DNA of 37,755 bases from Bacteroidales bacterium. GTDB taxonomy: Bacteria; Bacteroidota; Bacteroidia; Bacteroidales; UBA932. Made by a program: the position numbers and the translations under genes. The notes beneath the pieces were generated by a model. That model was given only the letters and a program-made list of their open reading frames with translations, was not told where the DNA came from and did no database searches. The stretch covers positions 1 through 37,755 of the forward strand of contig JAFPGC010000034.1 in NCBI GenBank assembly GCA_017423025.1, written 5' to 3'. The stretch's first letter is position 1; the number at the start of each line of letters is the position of its first letter. Of this stretch, positions 6,657-16,175 are shown one piece after another.

Positions 6657-9134
6657 ATGAAACGTACTTTACTCTTATCACTAATTCCTTTGCTTCTGGC
6701 AGTGGTTGGTTGTCAGCGCGAAACCAACTTGTATAATCCCGAGTTGGGGAGCCAGGAAGTAAAGGCTCAGTTTGTGTTTAACATTGACACTGGGAAGCGC
6801 CAGGAAACCAAACAGACGGCCGATGCCACTCAGGCGGCGGGTTCAGAAGATGGTTATTTCCGCGGAATCGGAGACGGCAAGTTGCTTACCTATGCCCTTA
6901 CCAAAACACAGGGCACTGATCAGGTGTACGACGACGGCCAGATTCTTATGACTGACCAGGATGCCGCCAAGATTTATAATCTTTCCAATGTCATGGGAGG
7001 TGTTAATGGCCAGTTCTCAGGAGAACTTAATTCCCGCCGCGTGCTGGAGATGTCTTTCCCTTTGCAGACCAACACCTTGCTGTTCTATGGAAAGAGTCCG
7101 GATACCTCGGTCGATAAAGATGTCATGGTGGACGGAGTCACATCTGTCACTTTCTCTGCCAAAGATTATTACGGATATCTGGATGACAACACCGTTTCAG
7201 TCAAAACCGGCTCGGCCAATTTCCAATTGGGCAAGCGATTGCAGGATGAGGATGGTTACGATGCGATGAAAAAGCTCATAGCCTGTGCTCTTACGGCCAT
7301 AATGAACACGAACCTGAAGGGTACTAATCACGTTGCCATTACTGGAGTTGATTCGTATCCTGAGATTTCGTGGTCCGATTACGCTAATACCGGCACGGGA
7401 GATGCCAAGGGTACGAAAAGTCCTGTGACACCCGCAGAAGATTTGTTTCCTCTGGAGCAAAAACTGGCCACCCTATATGAGGAAATGACAACTATCCACT
7501 ATAAAGAATCGGGTACGGGCGGCCAGCAGGTGAAGGAGGTGGAACTTCGTGCCGGATCCGGAGAGGCCACTCTTAGGATTTTGAAGGATATGTGGACAGT
7601 CATCAATGGCGTGCGTTGTGCCACTCCTACTTGTAAGGAGGAAACTGTGGCCAAGTTCCTGGCCCAGAAGATTAGTGATCACCTTCAGTACTATGTGACA
7701 TCCTATATTAGTACAGACTCAGGAGAGGTGGAAGGTATTCCTAGTGATGGGTCGGCCATCACGATAATTGCTTACAAAGATCTGGCTCGCGATGGTGATT
7801 CTGAGGATCAGCGTTCTGGTTGGGGGGTTGTCAAGAGTTTCCAAAACGATGCTTATTACCCCACCTGGACAGAGACTACAGCCAACCCCACGGATCCGTA
7901 TTACCCCGTCCTCAGCGATATTGATACGGATATGAAATTGATTGAGTTCCCGATGAGTTTTAATATCCCACGTGGAGCATCCTACATAGTCTTCAAGGAT
8001 GGTTACTTCTACTACCCGGATCATTTCAATACCGACGCTATGGGTGGCGGTAATCCCACAGGAGACACCAGTACCGGATTCTCGGTAGACGATTACTATT
8101 ATCCTGCCGAACTCCTATACTTTGGCAACAGCCCGGTCCGTACCTCCGAAAAATCCTTCAAGACAAGCGAGTACCCGGCCTCTACGGCTGCCGACTGGGT
8201 GGATGAATCAAAGTGGTCTGCAACGGAAGGCACAGGTGATAACATTACCAAAGTCTGGGGCGGAACCCACGTGGAGTCCAAAACCCACTCTGTGGCCATG
8301 AAGTATAACATTCGTTATGGCGTGGCGTTGCTGAAGACAATGGTTGGGTATACCCAATCTGCTCTCACTCAAGGTTTCTTGGAGGATAATAACGCTGCCA
8401 TCCAGGCCCGCTACGGAGGATCGGAACAGAACAAGCATATAGCAATCGGAAACGGCTCGTTTAAGCTCACCGGAGTCATCATTGGCGGGCAACCGAAGAA
8501 TGTGGGTTGGGACTTCCTCCCTTGTTCGGACCCCGACTATGCCACTCCCGCTTCGGGAGACACGCCTGCGGTACCTTCTACCACTTATTCTCAAGGTTTT
8601 ATTTACGACAAGGCTGTGGTGAATCAAAGCGTTCCTAAAGGGAACGGCAGTACGTTTGTACCTAATTACACCACCGTGTTCGATAATTACAAGACCGGAG
8701 CGCAAGACGACCAGGAGCCCGTATATGTGGCTTTGGAATTCCAGAACAATACCGGAGAAGATTTTTACGGCAATTTCAACCTCATTCGAGACGGGGGGTA
8801 TTTCTACCTGATCGGTGAGTTGAATATTTCTGATAAAGTAAATTCTCAGACTGTTTACAAGTCCATTGACTGGCCGGACGAGACGGATGGACGTATTATT
8901 CCGCCGTATAATACAGCTGCAACTGCAGAGGATAAAAAATCTAAACGGATTACCCGTGTTTTCATTCAAGACTTTATGACCTCGGCAACGTTCAAGTTTG
9001 GCCCTACCTCGCTGCAGGCGGCCTACCTAACCGTTCCAGACTTACGGGCCAGTTCACTTACTTTTGGCCTTTCCGTTGATATCAACTGGCAGCAAGGCCT
9101 CAAGTACGAAGAAGTAGTGATGGGCGGAAATTGA
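6657..9134 (+). CDS. Mfa1-like major fimbrial subunit, paralogue 1 (lipoprotein precursor)
   Basis: 825 residues from the ATG at 6657. That start is preferred over the one at 6636 because it begins directly with a lipoprotein signal peptide (MKRTLLLSLIPLLLAVVGC, lipidated Cys19). The N-terminal part has the fimbrillin pattern of an FxFNIDTG strand followed by a Thr/Lys-rich stretch and KLLTYAL. The C-terminal third carries blocks shared with the next gene: YYPAELLYFGNS, LTGVIIGGQPKNVGWDF, FNLIRDGGYFYLIGELN, RVFIQDFMTSATFKF and TVPDLRASSLTFGLSVD, like the fimbrillin C-terminal domain of Mfa1-type proteins. In type V fimbriae such precursors are lipidated, moved to the surface, trimmed by a protease and polymerised by strand exchange. 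It is larger than P. gingivalis Mfa1 (about 560 residues). It is probably a shaft subunit; an accessory role is possible. Confidence 0.8.
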   Translation: MKRTLLLSLIPLLLAVVGCQRETNLYNPELGSQEVKAQFVFNIDTGKRQETKQTADATQAAGSEDGYFRGIGDGKLLTYALTKTQGTDQVYDDGQILMTDQDAAKIYNLSNVMGGVNGQFSGELNSRRVLEMSFPLQTNTLLFYGKSPDTSVDKDVMVDGVTSVTFSAKDYYGYLDDNTVSVKTGSANFQLGKRLQDEDGYDAMKKLIACALTAIMNTNLKGTNHVAITGVDSYPEISWSDYANTGTGDAKGTKSPVTPAEDLFPLEQKLATLYEEMTTIHYKESGTGGQQVKEVELRAGSGEATLRILKDMWTVINGVRCATPTCKEETVAKFLAQKISDHLQYYVTSYISTDSGEVEGIPSDGSAITIIAYKDLARDGDSEDQRSGWGVVKSFQNDAYYPTWTETTANPTDPYYPVLSDIDTDMKLIEFPMSFNIPRGASYIVFKDGYFYYPDHFNTDAMGGGNPTGDTSTGFSVDDYYYPAELLYFGNSPVRTSEKSFKTSEYPASTAADWVDESKWSATEGTGDNITKVWGGTHVESKTHSVAMKYNIRYGVALLKTMVGYTQSALTQGFLEDNNAAIQARYGGSEQNKHIAIGNGSFKLTGVIIGGQPKNVGWDFLPCSDPDYATPASGDTPAVPSTTYSQGFIYDKAVVNQSVPKGNGSTFVPNYTTVFDNYKTGAQDDQEPVYVALEFQNNTGEDFYGNFNLIRDGGYFYLIGELNISDKVNSQTVYKSIDWPDETDGRIIPPYNTAATAEDKKSKRITRVFIQDFMTSATFKFGPTSLQAAYLTVPDLRASSLTFGLSVDINWQQGLKYEEVVMGGN

Positions 9135-9163
9135 TAATTGAAAATATTAATATAAAAGTGATT

Positions 9164-11629
9164 ATGAAACGTAGTTTAACCCTCATCGGAGTTGTGTCGC
9201 TTCTTTCTGTGGCAGCCTGCCATAGGGAGATGGAGACTCCCAGTCCCTATTACGACGACCAGACCAACACCGTCCGTACAGAGTTCGTTATGAACATCTC
9301 TACCGGAACGGGCCGGGACACCAAGACCACGGCCACGTATGTGCAGGATGGTACAGACTTCCTGGGAATGGATGCCGTGCACATCCTGGCCTATGCCCTC
9401 CCGGATTCTCTTAAGACCACGGAGCACGGTTCATTCTACTATGCTCCTTTTTATGCAAGCGGGAAACCCATCCCTGCTGTCCGAGATTTTAATCTGGGTA
9501 CATTGTTCCCTGCTAAAGCCGTAGACGCAGACAATTCGTCTCGTACGATGGAACTGGCCCTGCCCTTGGGCACCAATGCAATGCTTCTGTATGGTAAGGC
9601 CCTTAAGACCCGTTCCGACGATCTTCAGGGAAAGATTGAGCCAGCTGGAGATCCCTCCAACCTGACTACTCTTACCTTCTCTCTCCAAAGCCGCCTTACT
9701 TCCCAGGCCGACTTTGATGCCGGCGCCTATCTCTTCTCCCGGATGCTCACCTATTTCACCCTGGCGGGACTGGTGGATAATTCGTCCTTCTGGAGGGTGG
9801 GTGGAAAGGTGGTGAGCACCGGAACCAGTGATGATAGTTATGGTTTCTGGTGGCCCACTCCAACGACCCAAGTAATGGAAGATCTTCCCGAAAATCCCCT
9901 GGACGGGAGAACAGCGGAGGTGTCTGGTCAGGAATATGTGTATTATGCCGGCCAGGTAAGTTGGAAGCAGATGGGTCGGATGTATGATTATGACCACGAT
10001 GAAGATGACGCAACCAATCCGAATAAGTTGGTAAAGACGAATAACGGTACCTTTCTTAGCTTGGCTCCGCTGGTAGAGGTGCTGGGCAGCGCCTATTCTC
10101 AGCTCACCACCATTCCTAGTGACGGTGGCCTAAAAGAACTTCGTGCAGGTAGCGCTGGGGCTTTGCTCCGTACGATGCAGGATTTGTACGACGTGATTGA
10201 ACGTGCCGCTGATACGGATGCCACTGGCTGGGAAGAAGAGGTTGCCCACCTATTGGCCCATAATATTAAAGCCCGCATGGATCGCTATTTCACTCGTACC
10301 TCTGACGGTTTCGATTTCATTCACAACTCGGCCGGTGCGGTGGATGTGGCTTCTATCTTGCTTGTTTTGCCCACCTGTGTGGATCCAACCGAATGGGCAA
10401 GTTACCGCAGCATCGTGCAGTCTAAGTTGAATGCTTCATACTTTGTCAGTAACGATAACGAAGGCTTCCCCATCAATGTGGGGCTCCCTCACGGAGGCGC
10501 CATCCTTGCCACAACCATTGATCCGGATATCAGGACCGTGGATACTTTTGCCTACTCCACCGACATCCCGGCCTATGGTTTCGGGAACCATACCTTCCCC
10601 ATCACCAATTACCGTTATCCGGCGGAACTGATGTATTATGGCAATTCGGCGCTTCGCATTAACAAGGAGTCGGTTAAGGCCGATAAGTACCCTTCTAATG
10701 TAGAGCTGTGGCCTCAAGAATCCCAGTGGCCGACCGGATGGGTGAAATATGGCACGGTAAAGTCTGACACCCGCAGCGTAGCTATGGTGAATAATATCAA
10801 TTATGGTACGGCCCTGCTGTCTTCAACCGTTGTTTATGGTGCCACCAAATTGAGTGATAACAACCACGCCCTGCATCCTACCGAGCAAGATCAGGTTTTG
10901 GACGTGAGTGCGTTCACTTCGGGTCAGGGCTTCCGTGTGACCGGTATTGTGGTAGGCGGCCAGGCTGATGTGATGGGCTGGGATTACACCCGTCAGCCAC
11001 TGAATCCCCAGAACAAGGATATCCGCTTTGACGGAAAGAAGTTCACGGGTATGATCTTCAGCGAGACAGACTCGGACGGTAATGTTACCGCAGAGAACCT
11101 CTTTGACAAGATGATCTATGACAAGGTAACCACCCCTTATTGGGTAGGTGTCACTCCTACCCCCATTTACACGATGGTGTGGGACAACTATGATGCCACT
11201 AAGGATATTGATAAACAATCCGATGTGTACGTGGGTGTGGAGCTGGTGAACGATACGGATATGGACCTTTGGGGTGAGATGAACCTTATCCGTAAGGGCG
11301 GTACTTTCTATCTGCTGGGTAAGTTGGACCTGGCAACTGCTGTTACCAATGCCCGCAAGGAAAATGCAGCAGCCTTCGGGGACCTGGACCGTTCGGATCA
11401 CTGCTACCCGCCGTATGACCCGGCCACTGGTGAAACCATCAATGCTCCGCGCGTGTTTATGCAGGACTATAAGACCTCGGCAACGCTCAAACTGACGGCT
11501 GACTGCTTGAAGCACGCCTATGTCACGGTGCCGGATCTCCGTTCCAGCCAGATTTCTCTGGGTGTTTCCATCGATTTGGATTGGGAGCCCGGTCTGGCCT
11601 TCGATGTGAATATGGGAACATTGAATTAA
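9164..11629 (+). CDS. Mfa1-like major fimbrial subunit, paralogue 2 (lipoprotein precursor)
   Basis: 821 residues from the ATG at 9164, chosen because the lipoprotein signal (MKRSLTLIGVVSLLSVAAC, Cys19) starts there; the in-frame ATG at 9131 would only add eleven polar residues. It parallels the preceding gene along its length: FVMNISTGTGRDTKTTATYV near the N-terminus, then YRYPAELMYYGNS, VTGIVVGGQADVMGWDY, MNLIRKGGTFYLLGKLD, RVFMQDYKTSATLKL and TVPDLRSSQISLGVSID towards the C-terminus. The pair is an old tandem duplication: blocks are conserved but the central regions differ. It is likely a structural fimbrial subunit, either co-polymerising with paralogue 1 or an alternative to it. It lies 29 bases after paralogue 1 and ten before the Mfa2-like gene. 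Confidence 0.8.
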   Translation: MKRSLTLIGVVSLLSVAACHREMETPSPYYDDQTNTVRTEFVMNISTGTGRDTKTTATYVQDGTDFLGMDAVHILAYALPDSLKTTEHGSFYYAPFYASGKPIPAVRDFNLGTLFPAKAVDADNSSRTMELALPLGTNAMLLYGKALKTRSDDLQGKIEPAGDPSNLTTLTFSLQSRLTSQADFDAGAYLFSRMLTYFTLAGLVDNSSFWRVGGKVVSTGTSDDSYGFWWPTPTTQVMEDLPENPLDGRTAEVSGQEYVYYAGQVSWKQMGRMYDYDHDEDDATNPNKLVKTNNGTFLSLAPLVEVLGSAYSQLTTIPSDGGLKELRAGSAGALLRTMQDLYDVIERAADTDATGWEEEVAHLLAHNIKARMDRYFTRTSDGFDFIHNSAGAVDVASILLVLPTCVDPTEWASYRSIVQSKLNASYFVSNDNEGFPINVGLPHGGAILATTIDPDIRTVDTFAYSTDIPAYGFGNHTFPITNYRYPAELMYYGNSALRINKESVKADKYPSNVELWPQESQWPTGWVKYGTVKSDTRSVAMVNNINYGTALLSSTVVYGATKLSDNNHALHPTEQDQVLDVSAFTSGQGFRVTGIVVGGQADVMGWDYTRQPLNPQNKDIRFDGKKFTGMIFSETDSDGNVTAENLFDKMIYDKVTTPYWVGVTPTPIYTMVWDNYDATKDIDKQSDVYVGVELVNDTDMDLWGEMNLIRKGGTFYLLGKLDLATAVTNARKENAAAFGDLDRSDHCYPPYDPATGETINAPRVFMQDYKTSATLKLTADCLKHAYVTVPDLRSSQISLGVSIDLDWEPGLAFDVNMGTLN

Positions 11630-11639
11630 TAAGTTACTG

Positions 11640-12680
11640 ATGCGTTTCGCAATTCGTTTAAGTGTCGTATTGTCGCTCCTGGCTGCAGTCTCTACGGGCT
11701 GCAGCTGGGTGGACGACGACTTGAGTGACTGCGAAACGGAATATACGCTGGATTACGAGTTACGCCTGGTCACCAATATGACCGCAGAACTTCAAACCCA
11801 GCTTTCCTTGGACACGGACCTGGCCGTTTCCACCGCTCTTAAGGACTACTTGAGCAATATCTTTACTGATTACGCCCACGATGTGGACCTGGGCTTCTAT
11901 GATGTGGAGGAAGATTCTGTGCTGCTGTACAGGGAGTCCCATATTATGGACGCCAATCAGACCAGTTATACCATCTTTATTCCGGTTAGGCAGTATATGC
12001 ACCTGGCTATGGCCAACGTATCCCGGAATCAGGAACTGGTATTCCGGGGTGCTGATTACTGTCACCGCGCCCAGTTGGCCCAGCAAGAGACGTTGGACAC
12101 CATTGCTCCCCACAGGGCCGGGATATTCACCGCCCGTCTTCCTATGGACATCAAGGAAGGGGAGGACCAGCAGTTTGACGTGAGCCTGTATATGGCTAAT
12201 TGTGCCTCTGCGCTGGTGATTGACACGTTGGGGAGCGGTATCAGGGATATGAAAGTGTACTTGGGTGGCTTTGCAACAGGTTTTAATATTTGCGATAGTC
12301 TGTACCGTTTTAACGATATTTCCCCCCTGGTCCGTCCCGACCGCATTGAAGTGAAAGGCTCAACCAGTCTTTGTTTTGCGGCCGCCCATTTCCCTTCCCG
12401 GGAGCCGGAGGTGTCCAAGACCATCATAGATGTAGACGATTCATCCACAATACCGGAAGGAGAGGACAACTTGTGGAAGGCTTGGATATATGTGTCATTA
12501 CCTGATGGCACCATTACCCAAAACGTTCTGGGTTTCAACTCTCCCATCCGTTCCGGCCATCTCAAACTATTGAAGGGCAAAGTCTATACAAATGGGGTGG
12601 TGGCAACAGAAGATCCCACCGTCACCGTAAGTATTGCCATTGACTGGGTGCCCGGTCTGGAAATTCCAGTTGATTTATGA
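11640..12680 (+). CDS. Mfa2/FimB-family fimbrial anchor lipoprotein
   Basis: 346 residues. The lipoprotein signal peptide ends STGC (Cys21), followed at once by the family's hallmark acidic stretch with a second Cys (WVDDDLSDCETEYTLDYELR). The body is beta-rich, with the IPVRQYMHLAMANV strand and a closing VTVSIAIDWVPGLEIPVDL strand typical of FimB/Mfa2 proteins (formerly DUF1812). In P. gingivalis Mfa2 and FimB anchor the fimbria in the outer membrane and limit its length; the same role is inferred here. The length is normal for the family. The gene follows the two large subunits, as mfa2 follows mfa1 in P. gingivalis, and its stop overlaps the next ATG by four bases (ATGA). Confidence 0.87.
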   Translation: MRFAIRLSVVLSLLAAVSTGCSWVDDDLSDCETEYTLDYELRLVTNMTAELQTQLSLDTDLAVSTALKDYLSNIFTDYAHDVDLGFYDVEEDSVLLYRESHIMDANQTSYTIFIPVRQYMHLAMANVSRNQELVFRGADYCHRAQLAQQETLDTIAPHRAGIFTARLPMDIKEGEDQQFDVSLYMANCASALVIDTLGSGIRDMKVYLGGFATGFNICDSLYRFNDISPLVRPDRIEVKGSTSLCFAAAHFPSREPEVSKTIIDVDDSSTIPEGEDNLWKAWIYVSLPDGTITQNVLGFNSPIRSGHLKLLKGKVYTNGVVATEDPTVTVSIAIDWVPGLEIPVDL

Positions 12681-14608
12681 TGAAAGGGTTGAAAATACTG
12701 GGGTTGATAACCTTATTGATTACGGCTTTCTCCTGCAAGAGAGAAAGCGTGGGAGGTTATGGTATTCTCAGTCAGGACAATCTGGAATCTGTTTCTCTGG
12801 CTTTGGGAGTGGGAGCAGATGTCCCTGTCACAAAAGGAGATCCGCTTGTTTTGATTGAAATGGACGAGGAGAACAATGTAGGGAGGTTCCGTGGTGTGGA
12901 TGCTCTGTTCTTGTTTCCTTTCGCATCACTTACTCCACTTACATCTGAATCTGAGTACGCCAGTCTTTCAAAGATGTCGGTGTTGCCGGCCTTTTATAGT
13001 GTGATGGGAAACAGCCGTTCCCATCTTTATCCCAAAGAAGTGGTTCTTGTACCCAGAGGTACCGGCACAGTATTGGCCTATGCGCGGGCAGCCCAGAGAA
13101 GCGAAGACCTCACAGTGGAACACCGCCACGCGTACGGCTCCCTTTCTCCTGTTGGCTTAAACCGTAATAAGGATCATTCCACAACCAGTGATTTGGGTTT
13201 TGATGCCGTCCCCATCTATAGCGGGACCTCCCTTCCCCAGGAGGGGACGAACATAGCGCAGGTCCTGACAAATATTGTGGGTCAGGTGTCCTTCACCGGG
13301 GAGGGCGCCTATTGCCCTTCCGGAAGCAGTGACTATACCAATATAGACATACCACCCGTCAAATGGAGTGCTGAAATGGAGAATGATGATTTCCGAGGAT
13401 GGTTCGAGTGGATGACAAACAAGGGACAGCTGATTCCCGGATCCGGCACCAATGTAGAGTATATGCTCTCCGAGTTGTACGAGTTCTTGAGTACATACGA
13501 GTGTGACGATCATACGGAGCTTTACTACGAACTGTACAACCACACATTCCCCGTAGTTTTTCGGAATAATCACAACCGCCCGATGACGGTGGCAGACCTC
13601 TACAACGGCCTTAGGGATGAGATTTTGGGCAGGATAGAGAAAGAGAATTTGGAGGTGAACGGAACCACCGTATCATTTAAAGAAGCCGATAACAACCTTC
13701 ACGCTTATCCGGCCAGCCGAGGGCTGCCCGACGGGGCCGCAGTCATTCGATGGAACGGCGTTGAATATACGGCTGTTGCAGACCAGCTGGACGGTATGGC
13801 ACCCTTGACAGCCTATTGCTACCCGCCGGAGCTCTGGTATTTTGCCAATACCACCATCAAGACATCGAAAACAGATCTTTCCGAATATTATGAAGATACG
13901 GAGGCCAACAAGGGCAAAACCTGGGCGGAGATTAAAGACTTGTATACCTTGTATACCGACGGTCCTACAGTAAAGCATTCTACGCTTTCCGTTGCGTTGG
14001 AAGATCCGCTTCATTTTAGTTGCAGTATGCTCCGGGCTACGGTAAAGGCAGAGTCTGCGTCCCTTACCGATGCCGCCGGCCAGTCGATTGCTGTCACGGA
14101 CGAGAAGTTTCCGCTTACGGGAGTGATTTTGGGCGGACAACGGAATTTGCGTTTTGACTTTTCCCCCAAGACCACGGGCGACGAATATTTCATGTACGAC
14201 AACCAGTTCAGTAATGACACCAATGGATATTTCGTTTATCTGACCGACCAGGAATCCGGAGTTTTCCGTTCATTTGTGTCTGAAACCGTGGATGGACAAG
14301 ATGTATATTTCTGCCTGGAGTTTCTCAACAACAGCAACGAAACCTTTGTGGGAGCTGAAGGAAACGTCCTGCCCGGATCCAAGTTCTATCTGGTGGGAAA
14401 GCTTGACAAACCCGGGAACGAAGACCGGGAAAATGGCCTTACCAGTGTTTTTATGAGAGATCACGTGACAGACGTGAAATGTTTGATAAAAACCCTGAAA
14501 GAGGCACATAACGGCGTTCCGGATATGGAGGCCCCTCGTATTACCCTGGGAATCCGTACCCAGATTACCTGGCAGCAAACAACTCCTGCCACTTTGATTC
14601 TGTCCTGA
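12677..14608 (+). CDS. Third, shorter Mfa1-like fimbrial lipoprotein
   Basis: 643 residues; lipoprotein signal with Cys20 (LLITAFSC). The start at 12677 overlaps the previous stop, and an adjacent second ATG at 12680 would remove one residue. The C-terminal half keeps diverged versions of the blocks in the two large subunits: CYPPELWYFANT, FPLTGVILGGQRNLRFDF, GSKFYLVGKLDKPG, SVFMRDHVTD and GVPDMEAPRITLGIRTQITW. It is thus an Mfa1-type fold, but shorter and more divergent, which suits an accessory or adaptor subunit rather than the main shaft. It lies after the anchor gene, in the position of the minor subunits mfa3-5/fimC-E in P. gingivalis; one-to-one correspondence is not claimed. Confidence 0.72.
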   Translation: MMKGLKILGLITLLITAFSCKRESVGGYGILSQDNLESVSLALGVGADVPVTKGDPLVLIEMDEENNVGRFRGVDALFLFPFASLTPLTSESEYASLSKMSVLPAFYSVMGNSRSHLYPKEVVLVPRGTGTVLAYARAAQRSEDLTVEHRHAYGSLSPVGLNRNKDHSTTSDLGFDAVPIYSGTSLPQEGTNIAQVLTNIVGQVSFTGEGAYCPSGSSDYTNIDIPPVKWSAEMENDDFRGWFEWMTNKGQLIPGSGTNVEYMLSELYEFLSTYECDDHTELYYELYNHTFPVVFRNNHNRPMTVADLYNGLRDEILGRIEKENLEVNGTTVSFKEADNNLHAYPASRGLPDGAAVIRWNGVEYTAVADQLDGMAPLTAYCYPPELWYFANTTIKTSKTDLSEYYEDTEANKGKTWAEIKDLYTLYTDGPTVKHSTLSVALEDPLHFSCSMLRATVKAESASLTDAAGQSIAVTDEKFPLTGVILGGQRNLRFDFSPKTTGDEYFMYDNQFSNDTNGYFVYLTDQESGVFRSFVSETVDGQDVYFCLEFLNNSNETFVGAEGNVLPGSKFYLVGKLDKPGNEDRENGLTSVFMRDHVTDVKCLIKTLKEAHNGVPDMEAPRITLGIRTQITWQQTTPATLILS

Positions 14609-16173
14609 TGCGCACGTTGAGGCTCATATGGCTCTTCTTCTTACCGGTCCTATTGCTGGCTGGTTGTGATCGCATTCCGGTTTTCCCCGAGGAGCTGGAA
14701 CAGCCCGAACTGGGACTTTATATTGAGATTCCAGGGCCAATGGCAACCAAGGCTGATGAAGGAGAGATTCCTTCCAAGTGGGCAGCTGAGTATGCCATCA
14801 AAACCCTTCAGCTTTGGATCTTTGAGAGTGCCGTCAATAATGAGGGGAAGCACGATTTGGTAAAATACATTCCCCTGACGCAGGCGCAATTCCCTGTGGA
14901 AGGCAATGTACGATACTATTCCTTCCCCGTGGATTCAGACTTTGCCCACAACCGCCCGGACGTGGATGTGTTCGTTGTGGCAAACGCGGCCTCCATAGGG
15001 TTAAAAGACGAAGACCTTGGGGATGAAACTTCTTGGGAAGAGTTGGAATTATTAAAGTTTGGTGGCTCTAACTTTGGTCCGGACCAGGACTTGGTAGTGA
15101 CGCCTTCGCTTCCCAATGGGCTTCCTATGTCCGGTGTAGGGAAAAACCTGAAACTGGAGGGGTCGGCACCGGTGCTGATGGTGGAGAAGACCGTTCAGCT
15201 TACGCGGGCTGTTTCCAAGATGCGTTTTGTTTTCTGCAAGACGATGAATGAGGCGGGAAGTGAGGCCAATGTAACTGTGAATTCTATCCAGGTGAACGGC
15301 GTGAACGGCTATATGGTTCCCAATGAGGAATACGTTTTTCCTGCTGGAGATACCCCCTGGCATTTCCCGGCTACATATTCCGATCAGGGTCTGTCGTTTT
15401 CATTTTCCCCTGCGTTGCAGCCTGTACAGAATAAGGATCCGCAGTCGTTGGTCTATAATAACCAGGACCCCGTGGCCTATGAGCAGTTGTTGGATAATGC
15501 CGTTGCGGCCGGAGAATTAAGTGATTGTGGCGTGGTTTACCTCAGAGAAACGGATCAGCTGCTCCAGGTGAGCCTTTCTTATACCATAGATGATACACCC
15601 AAACCGGCAATTTTTACCATGCAGGCCCCTCCTGAGGGCCCTTACCAGCCTGGCGATTTTGCCCGTAACCACAGTTGGACCGTATACGGCTATTTCTTGA
15701 GCGACCGGAATATCAAACTTACCAGCACTGTTCTTCCCTGGACGTACAAGGAAGAAACGCTTGTGAACACCGACGATGCCATATCGGTGGATTCCACCAA
15801 TCCGTTCACCATAGAGCCGCCTCACGAAGCCACGTGGGTTAGTTCTAATGAAAAAGGTGGTGATAACTATAATGTATATGTGGCATCTGGCGAAACGGTG
15901 GTAGTGAAAGTGGCCATAGAGGCGCCTAAGGGTGGTAAGTTGGTGGTCCAGGCCAAAGGTTCTGCCGGTTCTTTCGATGTTTATCCCAAATCCGAAGACA
16001 TTACGGGTGACCCTATTACCATTACGGTTTCGCCTAAGGCAGGTGTGAGTTACAATCCCGATGTGGAAACCTTCGTTACCCTATCTTTTACGGTAGAGCA
16101 CCATGACCGTGAAACAGATATTAACACCGAGGTTTTCAATAAGGATGTTTATCGTTTTTATTTAACTGAATAA
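14608..16173 (+). CDS. Fimbrial-operon lipoprotein, probable minor subunit
   Basis: 521 residues with a clear lipoprotein signal (LPVLLLAGC, Cys20). After the signal come a beta-strand (LGLYIEIPG) and a KADEGEI stretch like those of fimbrillin-type proteins, then IKTLQLWIFES and VDVFVVANAAS strands, which recur in Bacteroidales minor pilins. The last 130 residues (from about 395) form a separate beta domain with VVVKVAIEAPKGGKLVVQAKG. I do not recognise a specific named family. Its position between an Mfa1-like subunit and the two large putative tip proteins suggests an adaptor or minor subunit. The start overlaps the previous stop by one base (TGATG), indicating translational coupling. Confidence 0.65.
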   Translation: MRTLRLIWLFFLPVLLLAGCDRIPVFPEELEQPELGLYIEIPGPMATKADEGEIPSKWAAEYAIKTLQLWIFESAVNNEGKHDLVKYIPLTQAQFPVEGNVRYYSFPVDSDFAHNRPDVDVFVVANAASIGLKDEDLGDETSWEELELLKFGGSNFGPDQDLVVTPSLPNGLPMSGVGKNLKLEGSAPVLMVEKTVQLTRAVSKMRFVFCKTMNEAGSEANVTVNSIQVNGVNGYMVPNEEYVFPAGDTPWHFPATYSDQGLSFSFSPALQPVQNKDPQSLVYNNQDPVAYEQLLDNAVAAGELSDCGVVYLRETDQLLQVSLSYTIDDTPKPAIFTMQAPPEGPYQPGDFARNHSWTVYGYFLSDRNIKLTSTVLPWTYKEETLVNTDDAISVDSTNPFTIEPPHEATWVSSNEKGGDNYNVYVASGETVVVKVAIEAPKGGKLVVQAKGSAGSFDVYPKSEDITGDPITITVSPKAGVSYNPDVETFVTLSFTVEHHDRETDINTEVFNKDVYRFYLTE

Positions 16174-16175
16174 TT

